64,000 nucleotides of DNA, taken from contig CM065815.1 of the NCBI GenBank assembly GCA_033398695.1, forward strand, positions 103,072,501 through 103,136,500, read 5' to 3'. The translations under genes were made by a program, and so were the position numbers. This DNA is from Orobanche coerulescens (lineage: Eukaryota > Streptophyta > Magnoliopsida > Lamiales > Orobanchaceae). Numbering within the stretch: position 1 is the stretch's first letter; every line of letters begins with the position of its first letter. The notes beneath the pieces are model-generated. The model ran no database searches. It was not told where the DNA came from and saw only the letters and a program-made list of their open reading frames with translations. Shown piece after piece: positions 22,855 to 35,559 of the stretch.

Positions 22855-23990
22855 ATGGAAAGGGCTGGCAGAGGACGTGGAGGACGAGGCCGTGGAGCGG
22901 GCCGAATCCCGAGAGCTCGTGTGAATACACGTGCAAACGCGAGGAATAATGCTAATTCATCGAGCAGCGACGCTGCCACTCATTCACTTGGACGCGATCA
23001 TTCATTATCGGGGAGTCGTACCCGGGACACGGCTCAGTCAGAGGGTGTCCGGGTTGATCCACTCGCATTTATGCAGGGCATGATGGCCCAAATGACTCAG
23101 ATGGCTCAGTTGATGGAGACGATGCATAACTCCGTCAATCAGAATCAGCAGGCTCCTCCGCCGCCACCTCAGAGGCAAGAGAGGAATGTGAGTAACATCA
23201 TCGGCGATATCTCTCGCCAGAGGCCACCTACTTTTGAGGGCTCGTCTGAGCCGGCAGATATCATTCATTGGCTCGAGCATTTCGAGAAGCTGTTTGCTAT
23301 GGTAGAGTGTCCCGAGGGACACAAAGTTTCTGTTGCGGCTTACTACCTTGGTAAGAGCGCACATTCTTGGTGGTTGTCGTTGAAGCCCACCGAAGGATCT
23401 TGTACTTGGGATCAGTTCAAGACTCTCATGATGGAGAGGTATTATCCGGCCCCACTCAGAGAGGCCAAGTCCGAATTGCTCACCCCGACCCTCAGCAGAC
23501 GATGATGTTCTCGCAATTGCCGAGAAATTTCAGTAACTTCTTACTTTCGCCTCGTCCATCATTCAGTCAGAGGAGGATAAAATCAAGTATTTCAAAGAAG
23601 AGGTCAAAACCCCGTATGAGACTTGATTACTTAATCATAATTGCACCACGTTGGCGAATTCATTGAGAAAGCTCTCACCTACGAGCCATCGCTAAGGAAA
23701 TTGCTAAGCAAAGAACCTTCGTCTCGCTAGCAAGAAGTCCAAGAATCGTAATCGGCCCGACGGAGTCGTGCCACTTTCAAGAAACCACGTGCGGGCTCCG
23801 CTTTTACGAGCGACCTCGTGTCGTCTAAACCCGGAATCTCGACCACGAGCGGCCGATTCGGCCATCACTGTTATAACCGTGTGGGGATCTTGGTCATGTC
23901 GGCACCAAGTGTCCGAGACACCTGTCACGTGTCATAATCGTGGAATTGTGGGACATAAGGCCCGTTTTTGCCGTAGGGACTCCAAACCTA
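22855..23990 (+). pseudogene. gag of C
   Basis: Starts at ATG 22855 (MERAGRGRGGRGRG), a basic Arg/Gly-rich N-terminus typical of Tekay Gag. A Gln/Met-rich coil (MMAQMTQMAQLMETM) and the capsid core (RPPTFEGSSEPADIIHWLEH, AAYYLGKSAHSWW, TWDQFKTLMMERYYP) follow. The frame breaks at about 23460-23500, and from there to 24350 the sequence is scrambled by many small indels. A damaged zinc knuckle (HNRGIVGHKARFC) is visible near 23930-23970. Confidence 0.85.
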
Positions 23991-24355
23991 CTCGGACGTC
24001 ATCTCGTGCACCTAAGCGATCACTGCTCGTAATCAAAGCCACTCAATCAGCGTCGTTTAAAACGACGGGAGCGACTAAAGGTGGAGCTTTTAGCCATCGA
24101 CGAGGCGTCGGTGCGGGACTAGCAAGCCCGGATTTATGAGATGAAGAAGACCGATGATCCAGAGGCCCGAATGATCTCGGTACACTCGATATTCTATCTC
24201 AACCTGTGTGTACTCTTTTCGATCTTTGGTGCATCGCATTCATTCATTTCGAGTCATGTTTGAGTAGACTACGTGCGGGTAGTGCTACTAGTTGTGAGCC
24301 TTATGTCATTGGCCTACGATGGTAGACGAATTATCGATAATCGTGAGATTCGTAA

Positions 24356-27300
24356 TTGTCCGATTCGGTTTCATGGTCGTGTATGGCCGCGGACCTAATC
24401 GTGGTAGATTTGCCGAGGGACGACGTCATCTTGGGTATTGATTGGATGGATCGTCATGACGCCATCATTAATGTCCGTAGCGTATGGTCACTATCATTTC
24501 TTTCGATGGAGTTGAATGTGTGTTTAAGGGAGGTAATCCTTACTGCTCGTAAGGTCATTAATTCAATGAAATCAGTAAGATTACTCAATCAGGGATGTGT
24601 CGGTTATTGGTGCTATATGGCCAAAACCGAGAAGTCATCAGTAATGTTAACGGATATTCCGGTAGTGAGGGAATATGCCGATGTTTTTCCAGACGAGCTA
24701 CCTGGTTTGCCTCCACAGAGGGATGTGGAATTCACGATTGAGTTGGAGCACAGTACGTCCCCGATATCGAAGTCTCCGTACCGGTTGGCCCCGACCGAAA
24801 TGCAGGAATTAAAGAACCAACTTGAAGAGTTGTTCGAGAAGGGTTATATTCGACCGAGTGCGTCTCCGTGGGGAGCACCAGTGTTATTTGTCAAGAAGAA
24901 GGATGGTTCTTTTCGCTTGTGTATCGATTATCGGGAGTTGAATAAGGTGACAATCAAGAATAAGTATCCTTTACCCGTATCGATGACCTTTTGGATCAAC
25001 TTCAGGGAGCTTGATTTTCCAAGATCGACTTAAGATCTGGATATCATCGATTGCGGATTCGAGTCGGATTTAGCTAGGACGGCGTTTCGAACGCGTTATG
25101 GTCATTATGAGTTTGTGGTTATGCCGTTCGGATTGACTAATGCACCTGCGGTATTCATGGAGTTAATGAATCGGGTTTTCATCGACTTTTTGGATCGGTT
25201 TGTTGTTGTCTTCATCGATGACATTTTGATTTATTCTCGTGACCGGGAGGAACACGAGTCTCACCTTCATCGAGTGCTCGACGTGTTGAGACGAGAACAA
25301 CTTTATGGGAAGTTCTCCAAATGTGAGTTCTGGATGTCCGAAGTGACGTTTCTCGGACACGTAATTTCATCAGACGGAGTTCGTGTCGATCCTCAGAAGA
25401 CGGAGGCTATTCGAGATTGGCTACCTCCGAAGAACGTTAAGGAAATCCGAAGTTTCCTCGGATTAGTGGGTTATTATCGGCGATTTGTGGAAGGATTTTC
25501 TAGAATCGCTCAACCCTTAACGAACTTATTGCGGAAGGATAAGAAATACACGTGGTCCGACGCGTGTCAGCGGAGTTTTGAGGAACTCAAGAACCGGTTA
25601 ATGTCAGCACCTGTACTTTCCTTGCCGCAGGGAACGGGAGGATTTGTGGTTTATAGTGATGCGTCCGGACAGGGTCTCGGATGTGTACTCATGCAGAACG
25701 GGAAAGTTATTGCCTATGCTTCACGGCAATTGAGACCTTACGAGGTTAATTATCCGACCCACGACCTGGAGCTAGCAGCCGTGGTGTTCGCTTTGAAGAT
25801 TTGGCGTCATTACCTTTATGGCGTCACCTGTCAGATATTCACCGATCATAAGAGTTTAAAGTATATATTTACTCAGAAGGAGTTAAATATGCGTCAGAGA
25901 CGGTGGTTGGAATTAATCAAAGATTATGATATCGAGATCCTCTATCACCCGGGCAAGGCGAACGTTGTCGCCGACGCCTTGAGTCGTAAGTCCGTTCAGG
26001 AGCAGATGCTTGCCCGTTTAACAGTTCAGAAGGAGCTTCAGCAGGAACTCCTTAGACCCGAGATCGAGGTCTGGCTTCAGCGAGTTCAGGGACAGCTTTG
26101 TATGTTAGAGATTTCATCATCTCTTGAGGATGCAATCAGGGAGAATCAGGGTTCAGACCCATCATTGTTGCGCATCCGAGAGGATGTGGCTCAGGGGAAA
26201 GCCCCTGGATTTGTGGTCCACGAGGATGGACTTTTGAGGTTTAAGAATCGGTTGTGTGTACCGGCGAATGACGAGTTGAAAAACTCGATTTTGAAAGAAG
26301 CTCATGCTACCCCTTATTCCGTTCATCCGGGGTCTAGCAAGATGTACAAGGACTTGAAACAAAATTACTGGTGGAGTAATATGAAGCGAGAAGTCGCAGA
26401 ATTTGTTTCGAGATGCTTAACCTGTCAACAAGTTAAGGTTGAACATCAGCGACCGGCGGGTATGCTGAAACCTCTTCCTATTCCCGAATGGAAGTGGGAA
26501 GACATTTCTATGGATTTCATCACGAGTTTGCCGACGAGTCGTCGTGGCATGAATATGATCTGGGTGATCGTGGACCGCTTAACTAAATCATCTCATTTCC
26601 TTGAGATCAAGGATACGTGGGGTCCCGAGAGACTGGCCCAGTTATTCATCAAGGAGATAGTAAGACTGCACGGTACTCCTAAGAGTATCGTTTCCGATCG
26701 TGACGGACGATTTGTATCTCATTTTTGGAAATCAGTTCACCGTGCTATGGGAACTCAGCTCAATCTCAGTACCGCCTTTCATCCTCAGTCCGACGGACAA
26801 TCAGAGAGGACTATACAGACATTAGAGGACATGTTGAGGGCATGCGTCCTCGATTGGAAAGACGATTGGGAAGCCCAACTACCATTGATCGAGTTCACGT
26901 ATAATAATAGTTGGCATGCTTCGATCAAGATGGCACCTTACGAGGCCTTGTATGGTCGTCGTTGTCGATCTCCGTTGTCTTTGGGACGACTTATCGGAAT
27001 CAATCGCACCGAGCCCGATATGCTTATAGCCGCCCGTGAGAAGGTAGCTTTGATCGAGTCGTTTGTTGACCGCTCGAGTCGGCGAAATCATACGCAGATA
27101 ACCGCTGCCGACCATTAGAGTTCGAGGTGGTGACCATGTGTTGGTCAAGGTATCCCCGAGTCGTGGTATCTTCCGTTTTGGGAAGAGGGGAAAGTTGAGT
27201 CCGAGATTCATTGGACCGTTTGAGATTTTGGATCGAGTAGGCGAGTTAGCTTATCGATTGGCTTTACCTCCGGCGTTGAGCCGAATTCATAATGTGTTTC

Positions 27301-27547
27301 ATGTCTCTCAGTTGCGGAAGTATGTTGCCGACCCGAGTCACATACTTGATTCGATGAAATCGAGATTGCCGAGGATCATTCATATGAGGAGCGTCTGTGC
27401 GAAGTTTTAGAGCGTCGAATCAAGCAGTTGAGGAATAAGACGATTCCTTTGGTTAAAATTCAGTGGTCTAGACACGGAGTCGAAGAGGCTACTTGGGAAA
27501 CCGAGGATAGTATGCGGGAGAGTTATCCCGATTTGTTTGACCCTTAG
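24356..27547 (+). pseudogene. pol of C: protease end, RT, RNase H, integrase, chromodomain
   Basis: The protease end reads [19 protein letters not shown] has [35 protein letters not shown] and the catalytic FIDDILIYS near 25213; a break lies at about 24980-25115. RNase H carries [25 protein letters not shown] and DALSRK near 25975. Integrase carries [30 protein letters not shown] and [19 protein letters not shown], followed by the GPF/Y-type [20 protein letters not shown] near 27209. Frameshifts near 27110 and 27405 precede a chromodomain whose core reads KIQWSRHGVEEATWETE and which stops at 27545-27547. The chromodomain would direct integration to marked chromatin. Confidence 0.92.
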
Positions 27548-27581
27548 TTTCGGGGACGAAACTCTTTTAAGGGGGGGTGTA

Positions 27582-30012
27582 TGTAATACCCAGTTGTAAT
27601 TTAGTAATTATCACTCAGTAATTATCATTCAGTATTTATCATTCAAGATTTGATACTCATTAATTTCATTCATTATTGATCATTTGTCACTCGATTCAAT
27701 CATGGTATTCATCATTCGAGTAATTGTATCGTGTATCGATCGTCATTCATCATTAATCTGATTGGAGTTTCGTGCCGTGTTTATCATCATTGTCATTTTC
27801 GTTGCAAGCTGTGCTTGAGGAGTAGCGCACGCTACATACTCCTTTTAGCGTACGCTAATTGGGTATAGGTAGCGCACGCTACCGCTCAGCTTTAGCGCAC
27901 GCTAAGGCTACCTTGGCTGCAGTCCAGAAGGTACTGGACTGCAGGTGAGAATAATTGTAGCGCACGCTACGAGTGGTAAGTAGCGCGCGCTAGGGGCGGA
28001 TCAGGTTGAGTCCAGTGGCTACTGGACTGCACCGGGTTTATTCATAGCGCACGCTATGCATTGTTGTTAGCGTACGCAACCGACATATTAGCGCACGCTA
28101 AATAATGGTTGTAGCGCACGCTATCGAGGTTAGATCGAGGGAGATGATTTTACGGACTCAAGATCGGGCGACAAATATTTGGCTAGCGCACGCTAACAAT
28201 GGATTTTAGCTCACGCTAGTTGTATGGCAGTAGCGCACGCTACAAAGAGGTACGTAGCGCGCGCTACCGTGTTCGGTCAGTGGGTACTGGACTACCCAAA
28301 TTAATCGTTAGCGCACGCTATGCACAAGGGCTAGCGCACGCTAACTGGACCGAGTATAAATTGGACAGTTTAGTCGAGTTCGTCATTTTCATCTCATTTC
28401 ATTCCTTCGGTATTTTTGGGCGATTCCGAGCGATCCAGAGGGGATTCTTCGAGGTGTAATCATCAATCATCATCTTCAAGTCTTTGAGTTGAATTTATCA
28501 TCACTTCATCATCTCCAAACGTCGAATCAAAGGTATTAATCTCTTGGATCTAGAATTTCGGATTTTGGGTTTTCCTTCCGATTTCTTCGTAAGCTTGGAT
28601 TATCATTGGGATATGTTAAGTTATGGATTATCTACTTGGATAAATATATTCCTACGGATTTAATGGTTATTTTCGGAATTGTTTTCAAGAACTCTTGGGG
28701 TTGACTTCGGTTAATTGGGGATTTTCCGATTGATGTCGTTGTAATCATGGATTATGGATTCCTAATGGATTATTGATATCATTGAAGTGTTTTGTTAGTT
28801 CGAAATACTCATTTTAGTGTTAGTTTCGACATATTCGGGATTGGATATTTTCGAAGTCGTGTGGTTGGTTACGTATTCGTTAGAATGCCCCAATGAGTTC
28901 GATTATCGTTGTTTCGACCCTTGGGTTAGTCGTGTTTTGTTGTTTGATGCGTGTATTGAACGGTTGTTGGTAATTATTGTTATTCAAGGTTGTTCGAGCG
29001 GCCAGGTATTTCACTTAGGACGTTGTTCGTGGACGGACATTCTTCATCGGTATTGAGTAAGTTGATTCTTACTCGGTTAAAAGGATATTCATTCCTTTTG
29101 TTGTTGATCATTCATAATCATAACTCATTCATCATTGTATTAATCATTTTGAGACTTGTAATTGTCGGATAATCATTTCATTAGCGAGGAACGGCGGTTC
29201 CAATCATTTCATTGAAAACTATCAATCACTTCATTATCACTTTCGTATCGGTGAGTCATTCTTGACTTTGTCGGATTATTATTATTCATTGATATTCATT
29301 ATGGTCATTCTTGTTCATATGGCCTTACGGGTTCATATTGCGTGGCGGGTGCGGATGTGTGGAATTTTTAGTCGGGCACGTGATGGCCATGTATTGGGAG
29401 TGATACATTGGGTGTGCACACGGTAACGATTACCTCCGTGAGACTAATTAGGTACAAGGACGGGTGTGTCCGGTCATCCGTCTTGTACACTTGCACGAAC
29501 ACTACGGGCGTACTATGATGCTCCTCTTGGCGTAATTCATAACTAAGAATATTTCATAACTTCGGTTAATTCATGATTGTGTAATTTCAACTCTTGAGGA
29601 TTGTTGTTACGTATGGCGGCCGTTGGGGATTTTGTTTTCAGTCACGGCAAGGCAAAGGCACGGGAAGAGCATGTTGGCGGCGAGTCGAGTGATACTAGTA
29701 GGGGGCCCCAGTCATTCCGTTTGTTCAGTCATTTTCAGTCATTTCAGTTATTTCTGTCATTTGTATTTTCCGCTGCAAATTCCGTTTGTAATGTTTATTT
29801 ATTCAGGATGGTGTATTTTATCTTCATATAAAATACACTAGTATTCGGTATTGTCCTGGTGTGTTGTACTTAAACTCCTCATCGGAGTGTTTGGTAATAT
29901 AATGTGGTTCGGTACTACAATTATATTATTTAATTCATCATTTTCATTTGCCTGGTGGGTCCCAGTCGGGGATTCACGGCACTGTAATATCCGCCTAGTT
30001 TGGGGTGTTACA
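27582..30012 (+). repeat. 3' LTR of C
   Basis: 2431 bp after the polypurine tract AAGGGGGGG near 27568. It ends GGTGTTACA. It preserves a cleaner version of several CTGG sites that are altered in the 5' copy, and vice versa. Confidence 0.94.
27823..28343 (+). repeat. Palindrome array in U3 of the C 3' LTR
   Basis: The same TAGCGCACGCTA array as in the 5' LTR, about 16-17 copies, ending 12 bases before TATAAATT at 28355-28362. A short stretch with two units is missing near 27975 compared with the 5' copy. Confidence 0.9.
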
Positions 30013-30017
30013 AACAT

Positions 30018-32328
30018 AACCATCAAGTATCGATTTCCGATTCCGAGGCTTGATGACATGTTGGACGAATTACACGGATCAGTGATCTTTTCAAAAGTTG
30101 ATCTACGAAGTGGTTATCACCACATTCGAATGCGGGAAGGAGATGAGTGGAAGACAGCCTTCAAAACTAAACACGGGTTGTATGAATGGACTGTTATGCC
30201 ATTCGGTCTTACAAATGCACCGAGTACTTTCATGCGCTTGATGAATGAGGTACTTAAGCCATTTTTAGGGAAATTTGTGGTTGTATACTTAGATGATATT
30301 TTGATCTACAGCCGATCGCTGCAAGAACATTTCGAACACTTGAGGCAAGTCTTCGAAACCCTTAGAGACCAGTGTATGGAAAAAGGAGAAGTGCTCATTT
30401 TTGGTCCAAAGTATAGTCTTTCTTGGCTATATTGTTTCAAAGGATGTAGTGTCGGTCGATCAAGCGAAGATAGAAGCAATTAAGTCTGGCCGGTTCCCAC
30501 TACAGTGACGGAGGTTAGATCGTTCCATGGACTAGCTTCATTTTACCGAAGATTCATTCGAGACTTCAGTACCATTGCAAGCCCAATAACCGAATGTTTG
30601 AAGAAGGGCACGTTTAATTGGGGCAGAGCTGCTCAGGAGTCATTTGCAAATTTGAAGGCGAAGTTGTGCGAAGCACCAATCTTAGCATTACCCGATTTTT
30701 CGCAACCGTTTGAGGTGGAATGTGATGCTAGCGGGGTGGGCATTGGAGCGGTTCTCATTCAGGGAAGGCGACCTATTGCTTATTTTTCCGAGAAGTTAAA
30801 TGGTGCTCGTCTGAATTATTGTACGTACGACAAGGAGTTTTATGCTATTGTGAGGGCTCTAGATCATTGGAGTCACTATCTTCGACCAAAGCATTTTATC
30901 ATCCACTCGGACCATGAATCCTTGAAGTATATTAACGGACAACACAAGTTAAGTCCCAGGCATGCGAAGTGGGTGGAATTCTTACAATCATTTCACTTCT
31001 CATCGAAGTATAAGGATGGCAAGAGCAATATTGTGGCAGATGCATTGTCTAGGCGTTATGCCTTACTCGCCACTCTTGATGTTCGATTGCTTGGATTCGA
31101 TACAGTAAAGGAGTATTACGAAGGTGATGCGGATTTTGGCGAGACCTTCGTCCGGTGCAAACCTGGCCCGGTGGGAGAATTTTCGATACAGGAGGGCTTT
31201 CTTTTTAAGGGGAATCGTCTTTGTCTACCAAGGCACACGATTCGAGAATTCTGGTTCGAGAGGCTCATGGGGAGGTTTGGTGGCCACTTTGGTTCGGCCA
31301 AGACATTGGAGGTGCTTAAAGAACATTTTTATTGGCCAAGGATGCAGGGGGATGTTCATAATATAATTAGTAAATGTGTGACGTGCCATGTTGCGAAGAG
31401 TTCGTTCAAACCAGGAGTCTACACACCTTTACCGATTCCGGAGAGACCGTGGGAAGATATCTCAATGGATTTCATTGTGGCTTTGCCTCGAACCCAACGA
31501 GGTAAGGATGCGATTATGGTGGTCGTCGATCGTTTTTCAAAGATGGCTCATTTTGTTCCTTGTCACAAAACCGATGATGCGAGTAATGTTGCTGACTTGT
31601 ATTTAGGGAGGTGGTGCGACTACATGGAGTTCCAAAACTATTGTTTCGGACCGGGACTCAAAGTTTCTAAGCTACTTTTGGAACACATTATGGAGGAAGG
31701 TGGGGACCAAGCTGTTGTTTAGTACTTCGCATCATCCTCAAACCGACGGACAAACTGAAGTAACGAATCGAACACTGGGGACGCTGTTGGGAGGCTTGGT
31801 GAACAAAACACAAAAGGACTGGGATCTGGCGGCACATGCGGAGTTTGCTTATAATCGATCTCCTACTCATGCCACGGCACACTCTCCATTTGAAGTAGTT
31901 TACGGACTGAATCCTTACATACCACTAGATCTAATTCCACTACCAAGTGACGAATTAGTGCATAAGGATGCGGAGTCGAAGTGAAATCAATGATGAAATT
32001 ACGAGCAGTGCGGGATCGAATCAAGGAAATAAACGAGGCATACAAAAGGAAGTCGAATAAGCAAAGAAGGCCGAGACTATTCGAGGTTGGAGATTTAGTT
32101 TGGTTACATTTGAGGAAGGAACGATTCCCGAGTAAGCGTAAGAACAAGTTAATGCCACGAGTGAGGGACCATTTAAAATAATTGCGAAGGTGAATGACAA
32201 TGCTTACAAGTTAGAACTTCCGGGTGATTACGGAGTACATGCTACTTTCAACGTAGGTGATCTATCCCCTTACCTTGACGACAATGGGATTGCGGAATTG
32301 AGGACAATTCCTTTTAAAGAAGGAGGAA
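30018..32328 (+). pseudogene. Remaining pol of A2: RT, RNase H, integrase
   Basis: RT resumes with [19 protein letters not shown] and carries [16 protein letters not shown] and the YLDD box near 30289. Frames shift near 30390 and 30490. RNase H and the integrase zinc and core domains then share one frame, 30505-31722 ([47 protein letters not shown]). The central DDE part is shifted near 31605, and [10 protein letters not shown] is in a third frame. The C-terminal part (KRKSNKQRRPRLFEVGDLVW) reaches the purine tract at 32316-32328 and continues into the LTR, ending IIGIGVT before TAA at 32468-32470. Confidence 0.9.
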
Positions 32329-33240
32329 TGATACGAAACCGACTACTCCTAGTGAAGATGACTAAGTAAGAATTGACATAAAACACCTCGACCATACTCC
32401 AACGTACTTGGGCGAGAGAACTGAAACGAGGCCTGGAGTTACATTGATTATCGGAATTGGGGTAACTTAAAGACAACTTGCATCTTGGGGAGGGGAGGAA
32501 ATTCAAGTGGCAATTAAACAATAAAAGAATGTTCAGCTTTCTCTTACAAAAGCAGCAGGATTCTTGGCAAAAAGGGCGGCTGTCAAACTTCAACTTGGAG
32601 ACAAGACCCAACTTTTACTTTTGTCAACAAGTGACATGAAGAACCTTTTTATTATCTTTTATTATTTTAAGCTCAACTTGTATTAGTTTAAGTTATCGTG
32701 TCAGGCTGCTTTTGCCTATAAATAGTGGCAGTAGAGTTGTAATGAAGAATTATTGAATGTTGAAGAATTAAGAACACTTGGTGTTTTTCCCTAGTGAATG
32801 CTTTTCATCAAAACTTGGTTTTTATTCGACGCGTTTCGAATACTAATCTGATTGATTCTCAATAGGTCTTGAGGAGAAATCACTTTATCAAATTATAGGT
32901 CTAATTTGATAAAACATCTGTTTATACCTTGTTTCGATATTCTGTTTATTTTTCGATACAGTTTGATACTTGTTCAATATTTCGTATAAAGTGTTGTTCG
33001 ATCCTTCGAACGTGTTTCCTGTCTTAAATTCGCACCCGAACGAAACGTCGCTTTGAGTCTTTTCATTGGACCAAATTCTGTCTTGTGGTCATATCAATTA
33101 CCGCCTTCATCATCTGGCGATAGGTCAGTAGCGAACTGTTGTCACCAGTTCCCGACAGTTTCTTGCCGTTAGCTTCCGTTCATCAAAAGCCTTCCGCTGT
33201 ATCGATAGCGAATTCGCATCCCCAGCGAGAATTCGTATCA
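32329..33240 (+). repeat. 3' LTR of A2
   Basis: 912 bp with a TATA box at 32717-32724. Similar to 10930-11840 except for small changes, concentrated in the last 200 bases. Confidence 0.95.
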
Positions 33241-33545
33241 TATATATTCATGATGAGTAATAATAAAAAAATCTTAAAATTGCGTAAATCATATAAAGTT
33301 ATAAAATTATAATGTATGTACACTTCACATATAGTATAAAATTAAGTAATATAATACATAAATATGTCTATGTACATATAAAAAAAAAATATGAGTATAA
33401 AGCGTGTAGGTAGTGGGTAACGGGTATCCATGGTTACCCGGTGGGAAGAATGTTATTCTCATATCATTCACATTTCCCGTTTATGTTCGCAACTTCATCT
33501 CCGCCCTCGTCCCCATCTACACTTGGGTAATCCCCTATGGGATGA
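33241..33545. other. Unassigned interval right of A2
   Basis: Continuation of the A2 target. It contains AT-rich sequence and an imperfect inverted repeat GGGTAAC...GTTACCC near 33415-33440. No gene seen. Confidence 0.3.
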
Positions 33546-35009
33546 ATGCAGGTGAATTAGCTGGTTTAATAAACTCAGCTGATATGAGCAGCTAGGTAAA
33601 CTTAGCTGATCTTAACACTTAGCTGGAATCTCAGTTAAGTATAGCTCAGAGGTCAACTGACAAATATTATGCGGGAGACTTAGCTGGCTTTTAATGCAAT
33701 ACTTAAAGATGGATGCATCAGTTAAGTATGATGTTTAAAGCAGTAAATAATAAATTACACATCACTTATAGTGGTTTCTTAGGTGGGGTAATCCACTACT
33801 AGTCCACTTCTCTCCCATCCTCTTGGAGATTAATTCATTATAACTTTCAGTAGTTATAATGAATTTAGTTACAAAAGCTTTCAACCAGTGAAAACCTTGA
33901 TCGTTGTAACTCCTTCCCTTTGGTTATCTGTCACCTCTTGATCAAAAACTCGTGGATACCTCAACAACTCTCAAGTTGTCTATCACCTTCTAATCAAGAA
34001 CTCATGGATGCCTTACAACCTTTTACTTTCAAGAACTTTGTCCAATAAAGTACCCCATACTCAAAACTATAAGACACGAGTGTTTGTCTCTCTAACTTCT
34101 AAGAGCTTCTCAGTATTTGATTCTTATGATCTTTCTCTTCACGATGCTATAATTATAGCTTGTATTACTTTTGATTGCTTTGATTGCTTGTAAGTGTAAA
34201 TCACATCGTACTTCTGCTCACCAGTTCTTCAGATACTTATAGTACGATCTTGAGCTTCTTTATAGCCGTTGCATCCTGAACAAATTGGTCCGTTGGATAG
34301 GGACTTCTTTGTTTAATATTTTATCTCTTTGCACCGCTTGTTGCTTTCTTCAAATCTGTACATTTGAAGATATACAGTTATTTATGCTGTTTTCTTTGAT
34401 TTCTATAATAGGAAGTCTTCAGAGCGCGAATCTCAAGGAATATTTTATTCCTTAACTTGCGGGAATCGTTCACATTATCTCATTTGCTTTATTTACGTAT
34501 GCATGTGATTTGCCGACTTTGTTGACTTTTCAATGTTTGATGACGTGGACATATATGATTAATACTTGCTGAATTTTTCCTAAGTAGTTTGACGTCCATA
34601 CTTAGTTGAAGTTCTGTCTTGGCTAAACTCAGCTAACATTCTGACTTGTCGATACTTAGATGATATGCAATACTTAGCTGATATGCATAACTTAGCTGAT
34701 ATGTGATACTCAGTTAATATGCAATACTCAGCTGATATGCGCTACTCAACTGATATGCGATACTTAGCTGATCTTCTAACTTATCGATACTCAGCTGATA
34801 TGCAATACTCAGCTGATCTTCTGAATTAGCGATACTAGCCTGAACTGACTTATCTTGTTTGATCAATCCTTAGTCTAACTTTAAACAAAGGCCTATAGAA
34901 GATACTCATTTGGTTCTGTTTTACAATGTCAAGTACTTAGAACGTCACATTTGAATTAAACGTAGAATACAGGGATGGCATCATCAAAATACTAAATGTA
35001 TTCCTAACA
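33546..35009 (-). repeat. Possible LTR of an unidentified element, minus strand
   Basis: On the minus strand a TGTTAGGAATACATT start at 35009 follows a purine-rich AATAGGGGGA tract, the normal border of internal region and 3' LTR. The right-hand part holds direct repeats (34630-34850). No second LTR copy is in the window, and the lower boundary is a guess. Confidence 0.4.
34630..34850 (-). repeat. Degenerate tandem repeat with CAGCTGATATGC core
   Basis: About ten to twelve units of 16-20 bp, built on ATACTCAGCTGATATGC and close variants (TTAGCTGATATGC, CTCAACTGATATGC). The unit contains the palindrome CAGCTG. More scattered copies occur at 33550-33680. If the surrounding region is an LTR read on the minus strand, the block lies in its U3. 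Confidence 0.8.
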
Positions 35010-35223
35010 AAATCCCCCTATTTTGATGATGGCAAAACTTAATGATTTGTTCAAATGAAAATAAGTTATCACACACACAAAATAAAGTTCAGTCTATTTG
35101 AGACAACTGGAAATTGTCATTCATGTTGACTGTATATACTTTTCATTTTTGTTTATTACAATATAATACTTGAATGAAATTTAAACACAAAATTTACAAG
35201 TAAACAACAAAAAACTTAAACAT

Positions 35224-35475
35224 TCAGCCCCTTCTTCCTCTTCCTCTCGACTTAGCTTGAGGCAATGACTTCAAGGGTATTGCTCCAATGGGTTTTTGCA
35301 CGACTGGAATTAGCCCATATTTCTTGTTTATGACTGTTGAAGCAAACTCTTGGTCTTCACGATAAGTATATTTGGTTTTGATGCTTACTTCTCTTATTTC
35401 CTCTTGAAGTGCATTATCGTTCAGCTTTCCATTTACATCAGTGGGGGCTTCTTGTGGTTTGGATGATGGGATCAT
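35224..35475 (-). CDS. Short unidentified ORF, 83 codons
   Basis: Open frame on the minus strand, starting MIPSSKPQEAPTDVNGK and ending in a basic tail KSRGRGRRG before the stop. It sits between a possible polypurine tract/LTR border (35010) and a copia gag fragment (35560). I do not recognise it; it may be the C-terminus of a retroelement ORF. No secretory or membrane features. Confidence 0.3.
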   Translation of the reverse strand: MIPSSKPQEAPTDVNGKLNDNALQEEIREVSIKTKYTYREDQEFASTVINKKYGLIPVVQKPIGAIPLKSLPQAKSRGRGRRG

Positions 35476-35559
35476 TGTATATGCGTCAAATTATTCTTCA
35501 GTATATTTCTTCAGGATTTCCCACAAGTTCGGCCAGTTGAGCTCCATGTAATCAATAAA

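Larger units (their letters stand above)
19886..30012 (+). mobile_element. Tekay-type chromovirus C, 10.1 kb
   Basis: LTRs of about 2.4-2.5 kb (19886-22367 and 27582-30012), duplication aacat at 19881-19885 and 30013-30017 in the RT of A2. Gag, RT, RNase H, integrase and a C-terminal chromodomain are recognisable. LTR length, the TGTAATACC start, the polypurine context GGGGACGAAACTCTTTTAAG and the chromodomain at the very end of pol are typical of the Tekay/Del lineage. Confidence 0.95.
10930..33240 (+). mobile_element. Ty3/gypsy chromovirus A2 (CRM-like), split by two insertions
   Basis: Complete family-A element with LTRs at 10930-11840 and 32329-33240, flanked by the duplication tatat (10925-10929 and 33241-33245). 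It is interrupted at 13560 by element B and at 19886 by element C, each with its own 5-bp duplication. Removing them rejoins gag, protease, RT, RNase H and integrase in order. The nesting gives the order of events: A2 first, then B and C independently. Confidence 0.95.

Noticed and set aside
10577..33560. Inverted-repeat transposon split by A2
   Set aside because: GC-rich wording on both sides is only loosely similar; no clear terminal inverted repeat could be drawn.
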